Shown piece by piece: positions 1 to 5,647 of a stretch of DNA of 12,167 nt; the stretch's first letter is position 1, and the number at the start of each line of letters is the position of its first letter. The translations under genes were made by a program, and so were the position numbers. Under the pieces are notes generated by a model. The model searched no databases, was not told where the DNA came from, and saw nothing but the letters and a program-made list of their open reading frames with translations. Source of the stretch: Polynucleobacter sp. MWH-UH25E (GTDB taxonomy: Bacteria > Pseudomonadota > Gammaproteobacteria > Burkholderiales > Burkholderiaceae); assembly GCF_018687095.1 (NCBI RefSeq), contig NZ_CP061286.1:1670908-1683074 (forward strand), in the 5' to 3' direction.

Positions 1-1643
1 TCACCGATAGTTAAAGTACCACTCGCAGAACTAGATGTACTTGCAGGTTGGTTGCCATTGTTAATGCCACCTAATTCAGTGACATCACCAGTGCTTGTAC
101 CACCAATCACTGCAGCATCGTTCGTGCCTGTAATGGTTATAGTGATCGTATGCTCAGTGCCATCAGCGGATTTGACTGTGAATACCTCATCTTTTTGCTC
201 ACCTTCACCAAGATACTGAACTTTGTCATTGTCGACTAAATAGCTCCAGTTACCATTTTCATCAATAGTGAGATTACCCAATGTACCATCTTTTGGTGCA
301 ACAGAGTTATTGACAATACTTGACTCATTAACATCTTGATCAGTTACTGTTAACTTACCAGTAGTGCTTAATGTTGGTTTTGTGAAATCTTCTGTAACCG
401 AGCCCTGGTCTTTATTGGCGCCAGAATCAAAAGTGGCAGCGTGATTAAAGTCGGTAATAGTTGCAGTAGCTGAAGGTGCTGAAGTGATTGAGGAATGGTC
501 ATCATGGTCATCATAGTCATCGCCATGATCTTCACCCAAGGAAATTAACTGAACACCATTTGTTTTTGCAGAAGTAATGGTTGCAACAACTGTTTCACCG
601 CCCTCTTTAACAAAATCTTCGTTAGCGTGAACGGTAAATATTGCTTCTTTCTCACCCTTTGGAATGGTGATAGTGTAGTAAGCCTTACCATCATCTGAAA
701 CGGACTTAACGGATCCATTTACAGAATAGTCAACTCCCTTGGTTGCCGTACCGTTGAGCGCAAACTTAATAACGGTGTCTGAATTTGAGGCAGTGCTGAG
801 GGAAATTTTGTAATGAATATCACCTCTTTCAACAACAGTTTTATTGGTATCTGTAACGTCTATACTAACTGTTGGAGGAACATCTTTAACTTTAATCGTT
901 GCACCAGCGTCATCGCCTTTGCTTGAAACGTTTAAGTTTGTATTATTGGTGTTGGCAGAAAGAATTTTTGCAGTAAGTGACTTGTCACCACTGAATAAAT
1001 TGTCATTGTTAAACCTTACGCTTACATCCACAGAAGAGCTAAATGCGGGTATGGTCACTTCAACTTTTCCGCTTGAATCAACAGAGAGCGGCTGATTTCC
1101 AACGCTTAGGCCGCCAGACTTTGCCAACTCCAATGCATTTCCGCTTAGCTGAAGAGTTACGGTAGTGTCGCCAGAAGAGACATGGTCGAGATTAATCTTC
1201 AAATTACCAATACCACCTTCGCTTACTGATTCGCCAGTTGACTTAAGGGTAACTTTAGGAATGTCATCGCTATCTAAGATAGTTGTTAAAGCAGATTTTG
1301 CAGTTAACCCACCTTTAATTCCATATGAATTGGTAAAGTTATCAAGAACATTAATCCCAAGTGTTTTATTGCCATCAAAGATATTGTCATCCCTGTCTTT
1401 AATAGTAATTTTTCCAGATGTCTCACCTTTTTTAACTAATACCTCGTAAGTATTTGTGGCCGCGTCTACTAGCCGTACATTGCTATTGAGAATTACATTT
1501 GCATCAGTTTCTGATCCAGTTAACTGAAATCGTACCCAAGTATTTTCCGATGCTCTGGACGTATTAATAGTGAAGGAGAGTGACTCACCTTCTTTAGCGC
1601 TAGAACTTGATGTAATAGTGTCGATAGTTAAGTTATCTGCCAT
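1..1643 (-). CDS. Giant Calx-beta/VCBS adhesin-like surface protein, N-terminal part (runs off left edge)
   Basis: The frame is open from an ATG at 1643 to the window edge (547 codons, no stop) and so is a partial gene. A good Shine-Dalgarno sequence sets the start. No Sec signal peptide is visible: residues 1-20 are polar, as in type I secretion substrates, whose signal is C-terminal. Residues about 1-128, 129-258 and 259-395 look like three Calx-beta-type modules. The first ends in DSDD, and the third has the typical NGTATKGVDY and NEDFVKEGGE strings. Residues about 405-507 form a VCBS repeat (GxLTVTDQDVNES, then DENGNWSYLVDN, then TITITGTNDAA), and a second VCBS unit begins at the edge. 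An Asp/His cluster lies at residues 372-383. It follows pilZ on the same strand after 62 bases, so co-transcription is likely. Calx-beta and VCBS domains are calcium-associated beta-sandwich folds of large adhesins. A role in attachment or biofilm is inferred; the C-terminus needed to confirm secretion type is absent. Confidence 0.88.
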   Translation of the reverse strand, partial: MADNLTIDTITSSSSAKEGESLSFTINTSRASENTWVRFQLTGSETDANVILNSNVRLVDAATNTYEVLVKKGETSGKITIKDRDDNIFDGNKTLGINVLDNFTNSYGIKGGLTAKSALTTILDSDDIPKVTLKSTGESVSEGGIGNLKINLDHVSSGDTTVTLQLSGNALELAKSGGLSVGNQPLSVDSSGKVEVTIPAFSSSVDVSVRFNNDNLFSGDKSLTAKILSANTNNTNLNVSSKGDDAGATIKVKDVPPTVSIDVTDTNKTVVERGDIHYKISLSTASNSDTVIKFALNGTATKGVDYSVNGSVKSVSDDGKAYYTITIPKGEKEAIFTVHANEDFVKEGGETVVATITSAKTNGVQLISLGEDHGDDYDDHDDHSSITSAPSATATITDFNHAATFDSGANKDQGSVTEDFTKPTLSTTGKLTVTDQDVNESSIVNNSVAPKDGTLGNLTIDENGNWSYLVDNDKVQYLGEGEQKDEVFTVKSADGTEHTITITITGTNDAAVIGGTSTGDVTELGGINNGNQPASTSSSASGTLTIG

Positions 1644-1652
1644 TTTTTAAAT

Positions 1653-1657
1653 CTCCT
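1653..1657 (-). promoter_or_regulatory. Ribosome binding site of the Calx-beta/VCBS adhesin
   Basis: AGGAG on the minus strand, 9 bases before the ATG at 1643. It is the clearest Shine-Dalgarno sequence in the window; the other genes have weak or no visible ones. It fixes the adhesin start. Confidence 0.8.
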
Positions 1658-1705
1658 GAACTGAGTTCACTTATTAATTAATTACTTGGTTTTAGTTATT
1701 TACTG

Positions 1706-2023
1706 CTATTCGGTTATTGCTTGTAATTCTTGATTGATGATCTTGGTGCCGAGTTTGATCTTGCCGTCTGCTTGTTCAACACGCACTACCTCTGCTTCAC
1801 ACACCAACTTCATCTTTGCTCCCGGGGTATCTAATTCAACCCAAAAGGAAATAATGGATCCTGGTTTATGGTTTGCATCCAACTCTAGGAACATGCCTGT
1901 TGCACTGATGTCCTGAGTCATACCCTTGGCGCCACCTTTTGCATGCACAGGAAACGTAGCCTTTACGCGTGGCGAACGATCCCTGGGGGTTGGGCTTTTT
2001 CTGAGTGGATTTGACTTAACCAT
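1706..2023 (-). CDS. Stand-alone PilZ domain protein (c-di-GMP effector candidate)
   Basis: This 105-residue cytoplasmic protein is one PilZ domain with almost nothing else. PilZ domains bind cyclic di-GMP through an RxxxR motif and a downstream [D/N]xSxxG motif. The second is intact (D38-I-S40-A-T-G43, followed by MFLE). In the first, the typical RxxPR becomes D15-R-S-P-R19, so the first arginine is aspartate, although R14 and R16 flank it. The rest fits the beta-barrel: hydrophobic strands around residues 57-64 and 70-81 and the closing LGTKII. The N-terminal ~13 residues are basic and probably flexible. The start is the only reasonable ATG, without a clear Shine-Dalgarno sequence. The gene lies 62 bases upstream of the adhesin on the same strand and downstream of a diguanylate cyclase. 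It may relay c-di-GMP to adhesin expression or export; that is inference. Confidence 0.85.
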   Translation of the reverse strand: MVKSNPLRKSPTPRDRSPRVKATFPVHAKGGAKGMTQDISATGMFLELDANHKPGSIISFWVELDTPGAKMKLVCEAEVVRVEQADGKIKLGTKIINQELQAITE

Positions 2024-2043
2024 GGAAGAGATAATAGGTTTCC

Positions 2044-2057
2044 TTGATTTAAATCAA
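2044..2057. promoter_or_regulatory. Perfect FNR/Anr-type palindrome
   Basis: TTGATTTAAATCAA is a perfect 14-base palindrome matching the FNR-family consensus TTGAT-N4-ATCAA at all ten specified positions. It lies 20 bases upstream of the pilZ ATG in non-coding DNA. It is downstream of the better -10/-35 candidate (2154-2183), so if that promoter is used the site would be repressive. A weak second -10 (TATTAT, 2036-2031) lies just after it, and the box would overlap that promoter's -35 zone. Binding by an FNR/CRP-family regulator is inference; no such regulator is encoded in the window. Confidence 0.5.
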
Positions 2058-2064
2058 ATGAGAT

Positions 2065-2090
2065 GCGACTACTTTTAAATTAGTAGTTGC
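2065..2090. other. Inverted repeat in the pilZ leader
   Basis: Arms GCGACTACT (2065-2073) and AGTAGTTGC (2082-2090) surround an 8-base AT spacer, with eight of nine positions complementary. In the minus-strand transcript the odd position would be an A-C mismatch. There is no U-run after it, so it is not an intrinsic terminator. It could be a leader hairpin or a protein site next to the FNR-type palindrome. Confidence 0.35.
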
Positions 2091-2153
2091 AGGACTGATT
2101 TAAGAGGGGTATTTTTAGTACAAGTACGGGATAGAGCTTAGTACTTATCAACT

Positions 2154-2183
2154 ACTATAATGAGCAATGCTAAGACTGCTCAA
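2154..2183 (-). promoter_or_regulatory. Candidate sigma70 promoter for pilZ and the adhesin, with inverted repeat
   Basis: On the minus strand, TTGAGC (2183-2178, 4 of 6) and TATAGT (2159-2154, 5 of 6) are 18 bases apart. Transcription would start near 2147 and give a leader of about 124 bases before pilZ. The spacer region contains the perfect inverted repeat TGAGCA-N10-TGCTCA (2161-2182), which overlaps the -35 and could be an operator. The rest of the 2024-2263 intergenic stretch holds the FNR-type palindrome, one leader inverted repeat and the hairpin after the diguanylate cyclase. I see no gene in it. Confidence 0.45.
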
Positions 2184-2225
2184 ATTATCTATATAAATCA
2201 ATAACTTATAGGTATTTATTGGAGA

Positions 2226-2265
2226 GAAGAGATCTCGAATCTGAGGTGAGATTTAGATCCTCTTC
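2226..2265 (-). other. Imperfect hairpin at the end of the diguanylate cyclase gene
   Basis: Three 5-base paired blocks (2226-2230 with 2261-2265, 2231-2235 with 2255-2259, 2238-2242 with 2249-2253) form a stem. It is interrupted by one bulge and a 2/1 internal loop and closed by a 6-base loop. It begins within the TGA stop codon of the cyclase. No U-tract follows on the minus transcript, so it is not a standard intrinsic terminator. It may protect the mRNA 3' end or partly separate the cyclase from pilZ. Confidence 0.35.
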
Positions 2266-3442
2266 AGACTTTCTTCTCCAAAAGTGGCATATTTTTATGG
2301 AAATGCCAGCCGTTTTTTCCATGCTTTTTAGCCTCATACATGGCCTCATCCGCATGCTCCACCATTTCTGCAGGGGTGGAGTTATCAAATGGGTACAAAG
2401 TCACGCCAATACTGGCTCCAATGGTCACTTTGTCATGCTGCAGCTTGATGGGCTTTTGGATGGCCGTTAGCACCCGTCTTAAGAGGTAATGGGATTCCTG
2501 CTGGGTCTGTATGCCCCCTAGCAACATGACGAATTCATCTCCACCAAGGCGTATGACCGCATCATCCCCACGAATAGTTGCCCGCAAACGCTGAGCCACC
2601 TCAATCAATACCTCGTCACCCGCTGTATGGCCAAGGCTATCGTTCACCTGCTTAAAACCATCTAAATCCAAAAAACAAATAGCCAATAGACCGCCTTGCT
2701 GATGGCAATTGCTAATTGCCTGCTCCAACAGCGGAATTAGAGCACTGCGGTTGGGTAATTTTGTGAGGGCATCCACATAGGCAGCGCTCGCTAGCAAATC
2801 ATTAGACTCAATCAGAGCGTTCTCACCAGCCTCAATCACCCTGAAGAACCTTCTCATAATCACAATGATGATGGAGATCAGGGCCAGGAAAACTAGGGCA
2901 ACGCTAAGGATGATGTTTCGCTGCAAGGTATTGAGAATTTGATCATCTGTTTGGGTTGACATTTCTATCCGTAGCCAACCGAGAACAACACCCGCCCTCA
3001 CCTGGTACCAGAGCGTGACAACGCCACTATCTTGGGTTTTAACTAAATCTGAGGTCGTATTAACCGGAGGGCTTATAAATGGTTGATCAAAAACTAGACT
3101 CACTTCTCCAGAATTGGTCTTGGATTTTGCTAAGTTCAAAATCACATTACCCTTAGTGTCGGTAACTGTGACGGAAAGCATATTCTCATTAGCCAGCGTA
3201 TCTACTAGCCTAGATTCCAACTCCGTGTAGTCCCTTGTGACTATAGGATCACTAATAGCGACAGCAACGCCCTTAATCAAGGCCTGCTCACGGCGATCTT
3301 GAGTGACGCGCAACAAATTATTAATACTGTAATAAGTCCATACGCTAGTAAAGATCATCAAAATCAAGACCAACCCAGAGATGGTGTAAATAACCTTGGG
3401 GAGCGCTATTTGACTAGCGCTACGGCGACGTTCAATTCGCAT
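2264..3442 (-). CDS. Membrane-bound diguanylate cyclase with periplasmic sensor region (GGDEF)
   Basis: A 392-residue inner-membrane enzyme predicted to make cyclic di-GMP from two GTP. A short basic N-terminus (RIERRR) precedes membrane segment 1 (about residues 17-38). A periplasmic sensor region of about 135 residues follows, then membrane segment 2 (about 176-196). A short linker leads to the GGDEF domain (about 224-385). The active-site signature G300-G-D-E-F304 is intact, as are the metal aspartate of D259-L-D-G-F and the conserved N267 and GHTAGDE. An allosteric inhibition site, R291-G-D-D294, sits exactly five residues before GGDEF, so product inhibition is expected. No EAL domain is present. 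The start codon ATG lies inside the end of the upstream PhnD-like gene (11-base overlap), which implies translational coupling. The periplasmic region resembles PAS/CHASE-like sensors in layout, but I do not assign a family. Confidence 0.92.
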   Translation of the reverse strand: MRIERRRSASQIALPKVIYTISGLVLILMIFTSVWTYYSINNLLRVTQDRREQALIKGVAVAISDPIVTRDYTELESRLVDTLANENMLSVTVTDTKGNVILNLAKSKTNSGEVSLVFDQPFISPPVNTTSDLVKTQDSGVVTLWYQVRAGVVLGWLRIEMSTQTDDQILNTLQRNIILSVALVFLALISIIIVIMRRFFRVIEAGENALIESNDLLASAAYVDALTKLPNRSALIPLLEQAISNCHQQGGLLAICFLDLDGFKQVNDSLGHTAGDEVLIEVAQRLRATIRGDDAVIRLGGDEFVMLLGGIQTQQESHYLLRRVLTAIQKPIKLQHDKVTIGASIGVTLYPFDNSTPAEMVEHADEAMYEAKKHGKNGWHFHKNMPLLEKKV

Positions 3443-4319
3443 CGTTCACCACAAATTTATCCAAATCCAAATTCTCCAAAGCTTGATAGTCTTGTTTATA
3501 GCTTACTGCAATCGGATCAGGCATTTGTATTCCCTCCAATAACGCTTCGGAGGAAGGATCGCGCTTCAGATTCATGAAGCCCTCCATCACAGCTACATTG
3601 ATACCCTGTGGCACACGTGGATGCACGGCAAAAGGATGTGGCCTAAAACCAGGGCTAACATACAAAATTCGCAAACGCTCACGCACCTCTAAGCGCTCGC
3701 GTAAAAAAGTTGCGTTGACACCCCCTCCTGCAGCGGCATCACCCAAAATCACTGCACGATAGACATTACCGTGAGAGCGTACATATACCGGAGTAATCGG
3801 AACATGCGCTTTAGAAAAAAGGGATCGCATTAATAGAGAGGCCCCAAATGCGTTGGGCGATGGGAAGGCTACTTTTTGATTCTTGAGTTCGGCAATGCTG
3901 GTAATGGGGCTATCTGCTTTCACAACAATAATGCCATCGAGTAATTGCTTTCCATCAGCTAGCAAAGGATCATATCCCTGCGCGCGATGAGCCATCACTA
4001 AATGATAGGGATTCATAAATGCAAAATCCGCTTTACCGCTCATCACAGCTTTTTCAAAGGCATTGATACTAACGGGAATTTGCAAGTCAAAACAAGCCTT
4101 AGCGCTCTTTCCTACTCGCTCTAATACAGGTGCCCAAGTTGCATACAACTGCGTTGGAGCCAATTGAGGAACAACATACACACTTCGTACCACTACCGCA
4201 GATTGATCGCCTATGCAAGCAGCATGAACTTCAATAGCTACGCTGACACCAAACAACAAAGTCGCATAAGTTAGAACATTAAGACCAATGGTTTTAAGTG
4301 ATATCAACAAATTACACAA
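3432..4319 (-). CDS. Periplasmic PhnD-like substrate-binding protein, probable sensor partner of the diguanylate cyclase
   Basis: A 295-residue protein of the PhnD/SsuA/transferrin-like binding family (phosphate/phosphonate type). A hydrophobic export signal covers about residues 8-33 with likely cleavage near VHA-A. The typical blocks follow: ADFAFMNPYH (97-106, the 'seen as present' loop), a hinge strand DGIIVVKADSPITSIAELKN, FPSPNAFGAS (152-161) and SHGNVYRAVILGDAAAGG (182-199). No ABC permease or ATPase is nearby. Instead it overlaps a periplasmic-sensing diguanylate cyclase by 11 bases, so it more likely reports a ligand to that cyclase than feeds a transporter. This role is inference, and the ligand is unknown. 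The start is doubtful: no ATG or GTG precedes the signal peptide. The assigned codon is TTG directly after an in-frame TGA, and TTG codons 4 and 5 are alternatives. Confidence 0.8.
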   Translation of the reverse strand: MCNLLISLKTIGLNVLTYATLLFGVSVAIEVHAACIGDQSAVVVRSVYVVPQLAPTQLYATWAPVLERVGKSAKACFDLQIPVSINAFEKAVMSGKADFAFMNPYHLVMAHRAQGYDPLLADGKQLLDGIIVVKADSPITSIAELKNQKVAFPSPNAFGASLLMRSLFSKAHVPITPVYVRSHGNVYRAVILGDAAAGGGVNATFLRERLEVRERLRILYVSPGFRPHPFAVHPRVPQGINVAVMEGFMNLKRDPSSEALLEGIQMPDPIAVSYKQDYQALENLDLDKFVVNDAN

Positions 4320-4389
4320 TCAAAATGGTGTTAAGGTTTTTTAAATTTTTCTTAATAGTTAAAGCCATATTGGCATCACAAAAAAGTCA

Positions 4390-4417
4390 TTTTTAGAAAA
4401 GTTAGGGTCGCTGCCAA
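4390..4417 (-). promoter_or_regulatory. Weak candidate promoter for the PhnD-like/diguanylate cyclase operon
   Basis: On the minus strand, TTGGCA (4417-4412, 5 of 6) is followed after 16 bases by TAAAAA (4395-4390, 4 of 6). It lies in the 161-base gap between the TPR gene and the PhnD-like gene. No terminator with a U-run is visible after the TPR gene, so read-through is also possible. Confidence 0.3.
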
Positions 4418-4480
4418 TAAGATCTAGTCGCAATACTGACCATTTAACCCAGATTACGTTTAAAGAAGGTGCTCAATCTA

Positions 4481-5473
4481 CTATTGAATTAGCTTTCTGC
4501 CTTCTATAGCGGAGGGATAATCAGGTTGGAGCTTTAAAGCCATGTCAAAACTCATCAAGGCTTCAGAACTCCTTCCAAGATCCAGAAGTGCGTATCCACG
4601 ATTGCTATAAGCCTCTGCATAGGTTGAATCCATCGCTATAGCTTTATCAAAGTTTATCAAAGCCTTTTCTGCCTGCTTTATGTTTCTGAGAATCACACCA
4701 CGATTATTGTAGGCTGCTGCATAGGTTGGCCTTATTTCAATGACTTTGTCATAACTCTGTATTGCCGGTATGAATTCATTTAACTGCGCTAAAGCATTTC
4801 CCCGGTTGAAAATCGCCTCAACAAACTCTGAATTAATGGCAATTGCTTTGCTAAAACTATCGATGGCATCACGAGGTCTCTTAATACTATGCAGCAAGAT
4901 TCCACGATTGTTGAGGGCTTCTGCATAACCTGACTCCAAATCAATCGCCTGATCATAATGCGACAACGCCTCTGAGACCATACCCGCTTTTACTAAAACA
5001 TTCGCCAAATTATTATGCGCCTGAGGATTGACGGGGTTAATCACGAGAGCTTGATCGAATAATTTTCGCGCCATCTCAAGATCGTTCATTTGTGCGGCAA
5101 TTAATCCCATCGAATGTACGGCATCAAAATATAGCGGTGCTACCTTCAAAATCTCCTGGTATTGGGACCATGCCTCTTCGAGCCTTCCACCGAAATGCAA
5201 ATCAACTGCCTCATTAAATAGGTTTTCAAGCAAATCAGATTGCTTCTTTGAAACCTTCTTCTGTTGGGGCCCAGATTTAAGCTCTTTTGCTATAACCTCA
5301 TTAGATTCATTTGAGGCAACATTATCTTGAGTTTCTACCTGAGGCTTGCGTTTAGCTTTAGTACGGTTAGGAGCCGCCACCTTTGAGTTTTCTCGATTTC
5401 TAGATTTGGTAGATTTCGCCTCTTCCATAACGGCTTTTTTGTCCTTTATAGAAGTTTTGGGTGTTTTTGACAT
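4481..5473 (-). CDS. Tetratricopeptide-repeat protein with lysine-rich N-terminus
   Basis: A 330-residue protein in two parts. Residues 1-78 are charged, lysine-rich and probably disordered, with no signal peptide or membrane segment. Residues about 82-319 are seven consecutive 34-residue TPR units (starting near 82, 116, 150, 184, 218, 252 and 286). They carry the usual A/G/A spacing and YAEAxNNRG-type strings (for example YAEALNNRG and YAEAYSNRG). TPR arrays form superhelical scaffolds for protein-protein contacts; no catalytic domain is visible. The region resembles the TPR part of bacterial proteins that are sometimes fused to O-GlcNAc-transferase-like domains, but that domain is absent. 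The gene is divergent from the adenylate cyclase across 174 bases and is followed by the PhnD-like gene after 161 bases. The partner is unknown. The start lacks a clear Shine-Dalgarno sequence; M16 is an alternative. Confidence 0.85.
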   Translation of the reverse strand: MSKTPKTSIKDKKAVMEEAKSTKSRNRENSKVAAPNRTKAKRKPQVETQDNVASNESNEVIAKELKSGPQQKKVSKKQSDLLENLFNEAVDLHFGGRLEEAWSQYQEILKVAPLYFDAVHSMGLIAAQMNDLEMARKLFDQALVINPVNPQAHNNLANVLVKAGMVSEALSHYDQAIDLESGYAEALNNRGILLHSIKRPRDAIDSFSKAIAINSEFVEAIFNRGNALAQLNEFIPAIQSYDKVIEIRPTYAAAYNNRGVILRNIKQAEKALINFDKAIAMDSTYAEAYSNRGYALLDLGRSSEALMSFDMALKLQPDYPSAIEGRKLIQ

Positions 5474-5503
5474 AGTGAATCGTTTGGTATTGGGTAAATT
5501 AAA

Positions 5504-5517
5504 TGACTCCTAAGTCA
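5504..5517. promoter_or_regulatory. Small inverted repeat in the divergent intergenic region
   Basis: TGACT-CCTA-AGTCA, a 5-base-arm inverted repeat, lies 30 bases upstream of the TPR gene start in the 174-base gap shared with the adenylate cyclase. A TTGACT element of the minus strand overlaps it, but no convincing -10 follows at proper spacing. It is a possible operator only. Confidence 0.25.
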
Positions 5518-5581
5518 ATATATCACTCGTCGTGCTTTCTTTTGTAAAAACGTTGCTAAATATGATAGTAAATCACTCCCC

Positions 5582-5609
5582 TTATTATTAGCCCTATAAC
5601 TGCTATGAT
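5582..5609 (+). promoter_or_regulatory. Candidate extended -10 promoter of the adenylate cyclase operon
   Basis: TGCTATGAT at 5601-5609 contains an extended -10 (TG-N-TATGAT, 5 of 6 in the hexamer). A poor -35 (TTATTA, 5582-5587) lies 16 bases upstream of the hexamer, as tolerated with an extended -10. Transcription would start near 5616, giving a leader of about 32 bases before the ATG. A second TATGAT at 5561-5566 lacks a well-spaced -35. Confidence 0.4.
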
Positions 5610-5647
5610 TTTATTAATTCAATCCCGACGCTAATCACCCAAAGCCT

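Noticed and set aside
844..1449. Two plus-strand ORFs (844-1095 and 1165-1449)
   Set aside because: They lie antisense inside the Calx-beta adhesin frame, which has clear domain homology and a Shine-Dalgarno sequence; the plus readings show no domain.
3299..3762. Plus-strand ORFs at 3299-3577 and 3574-3762
   Set aside because: Antisense shadows of the diguanylate cyclase and PhnD-like genes, without ribosome binding sites or recognisable domains.
4481..5473. TPR protein as an O-GlcNAc transferase-like enzyme
   Set aside because: The protein ends right after the seventh repeat and has no glycosyltransferase domain.
5542..5566. TTGTAA and TATGAT as a promoter for the adenylate cyclase
   Set aside because: The spacing is only 13 bases, too short for a sigma70 promoter; the extended -10 at 5601-5609 is preferred.
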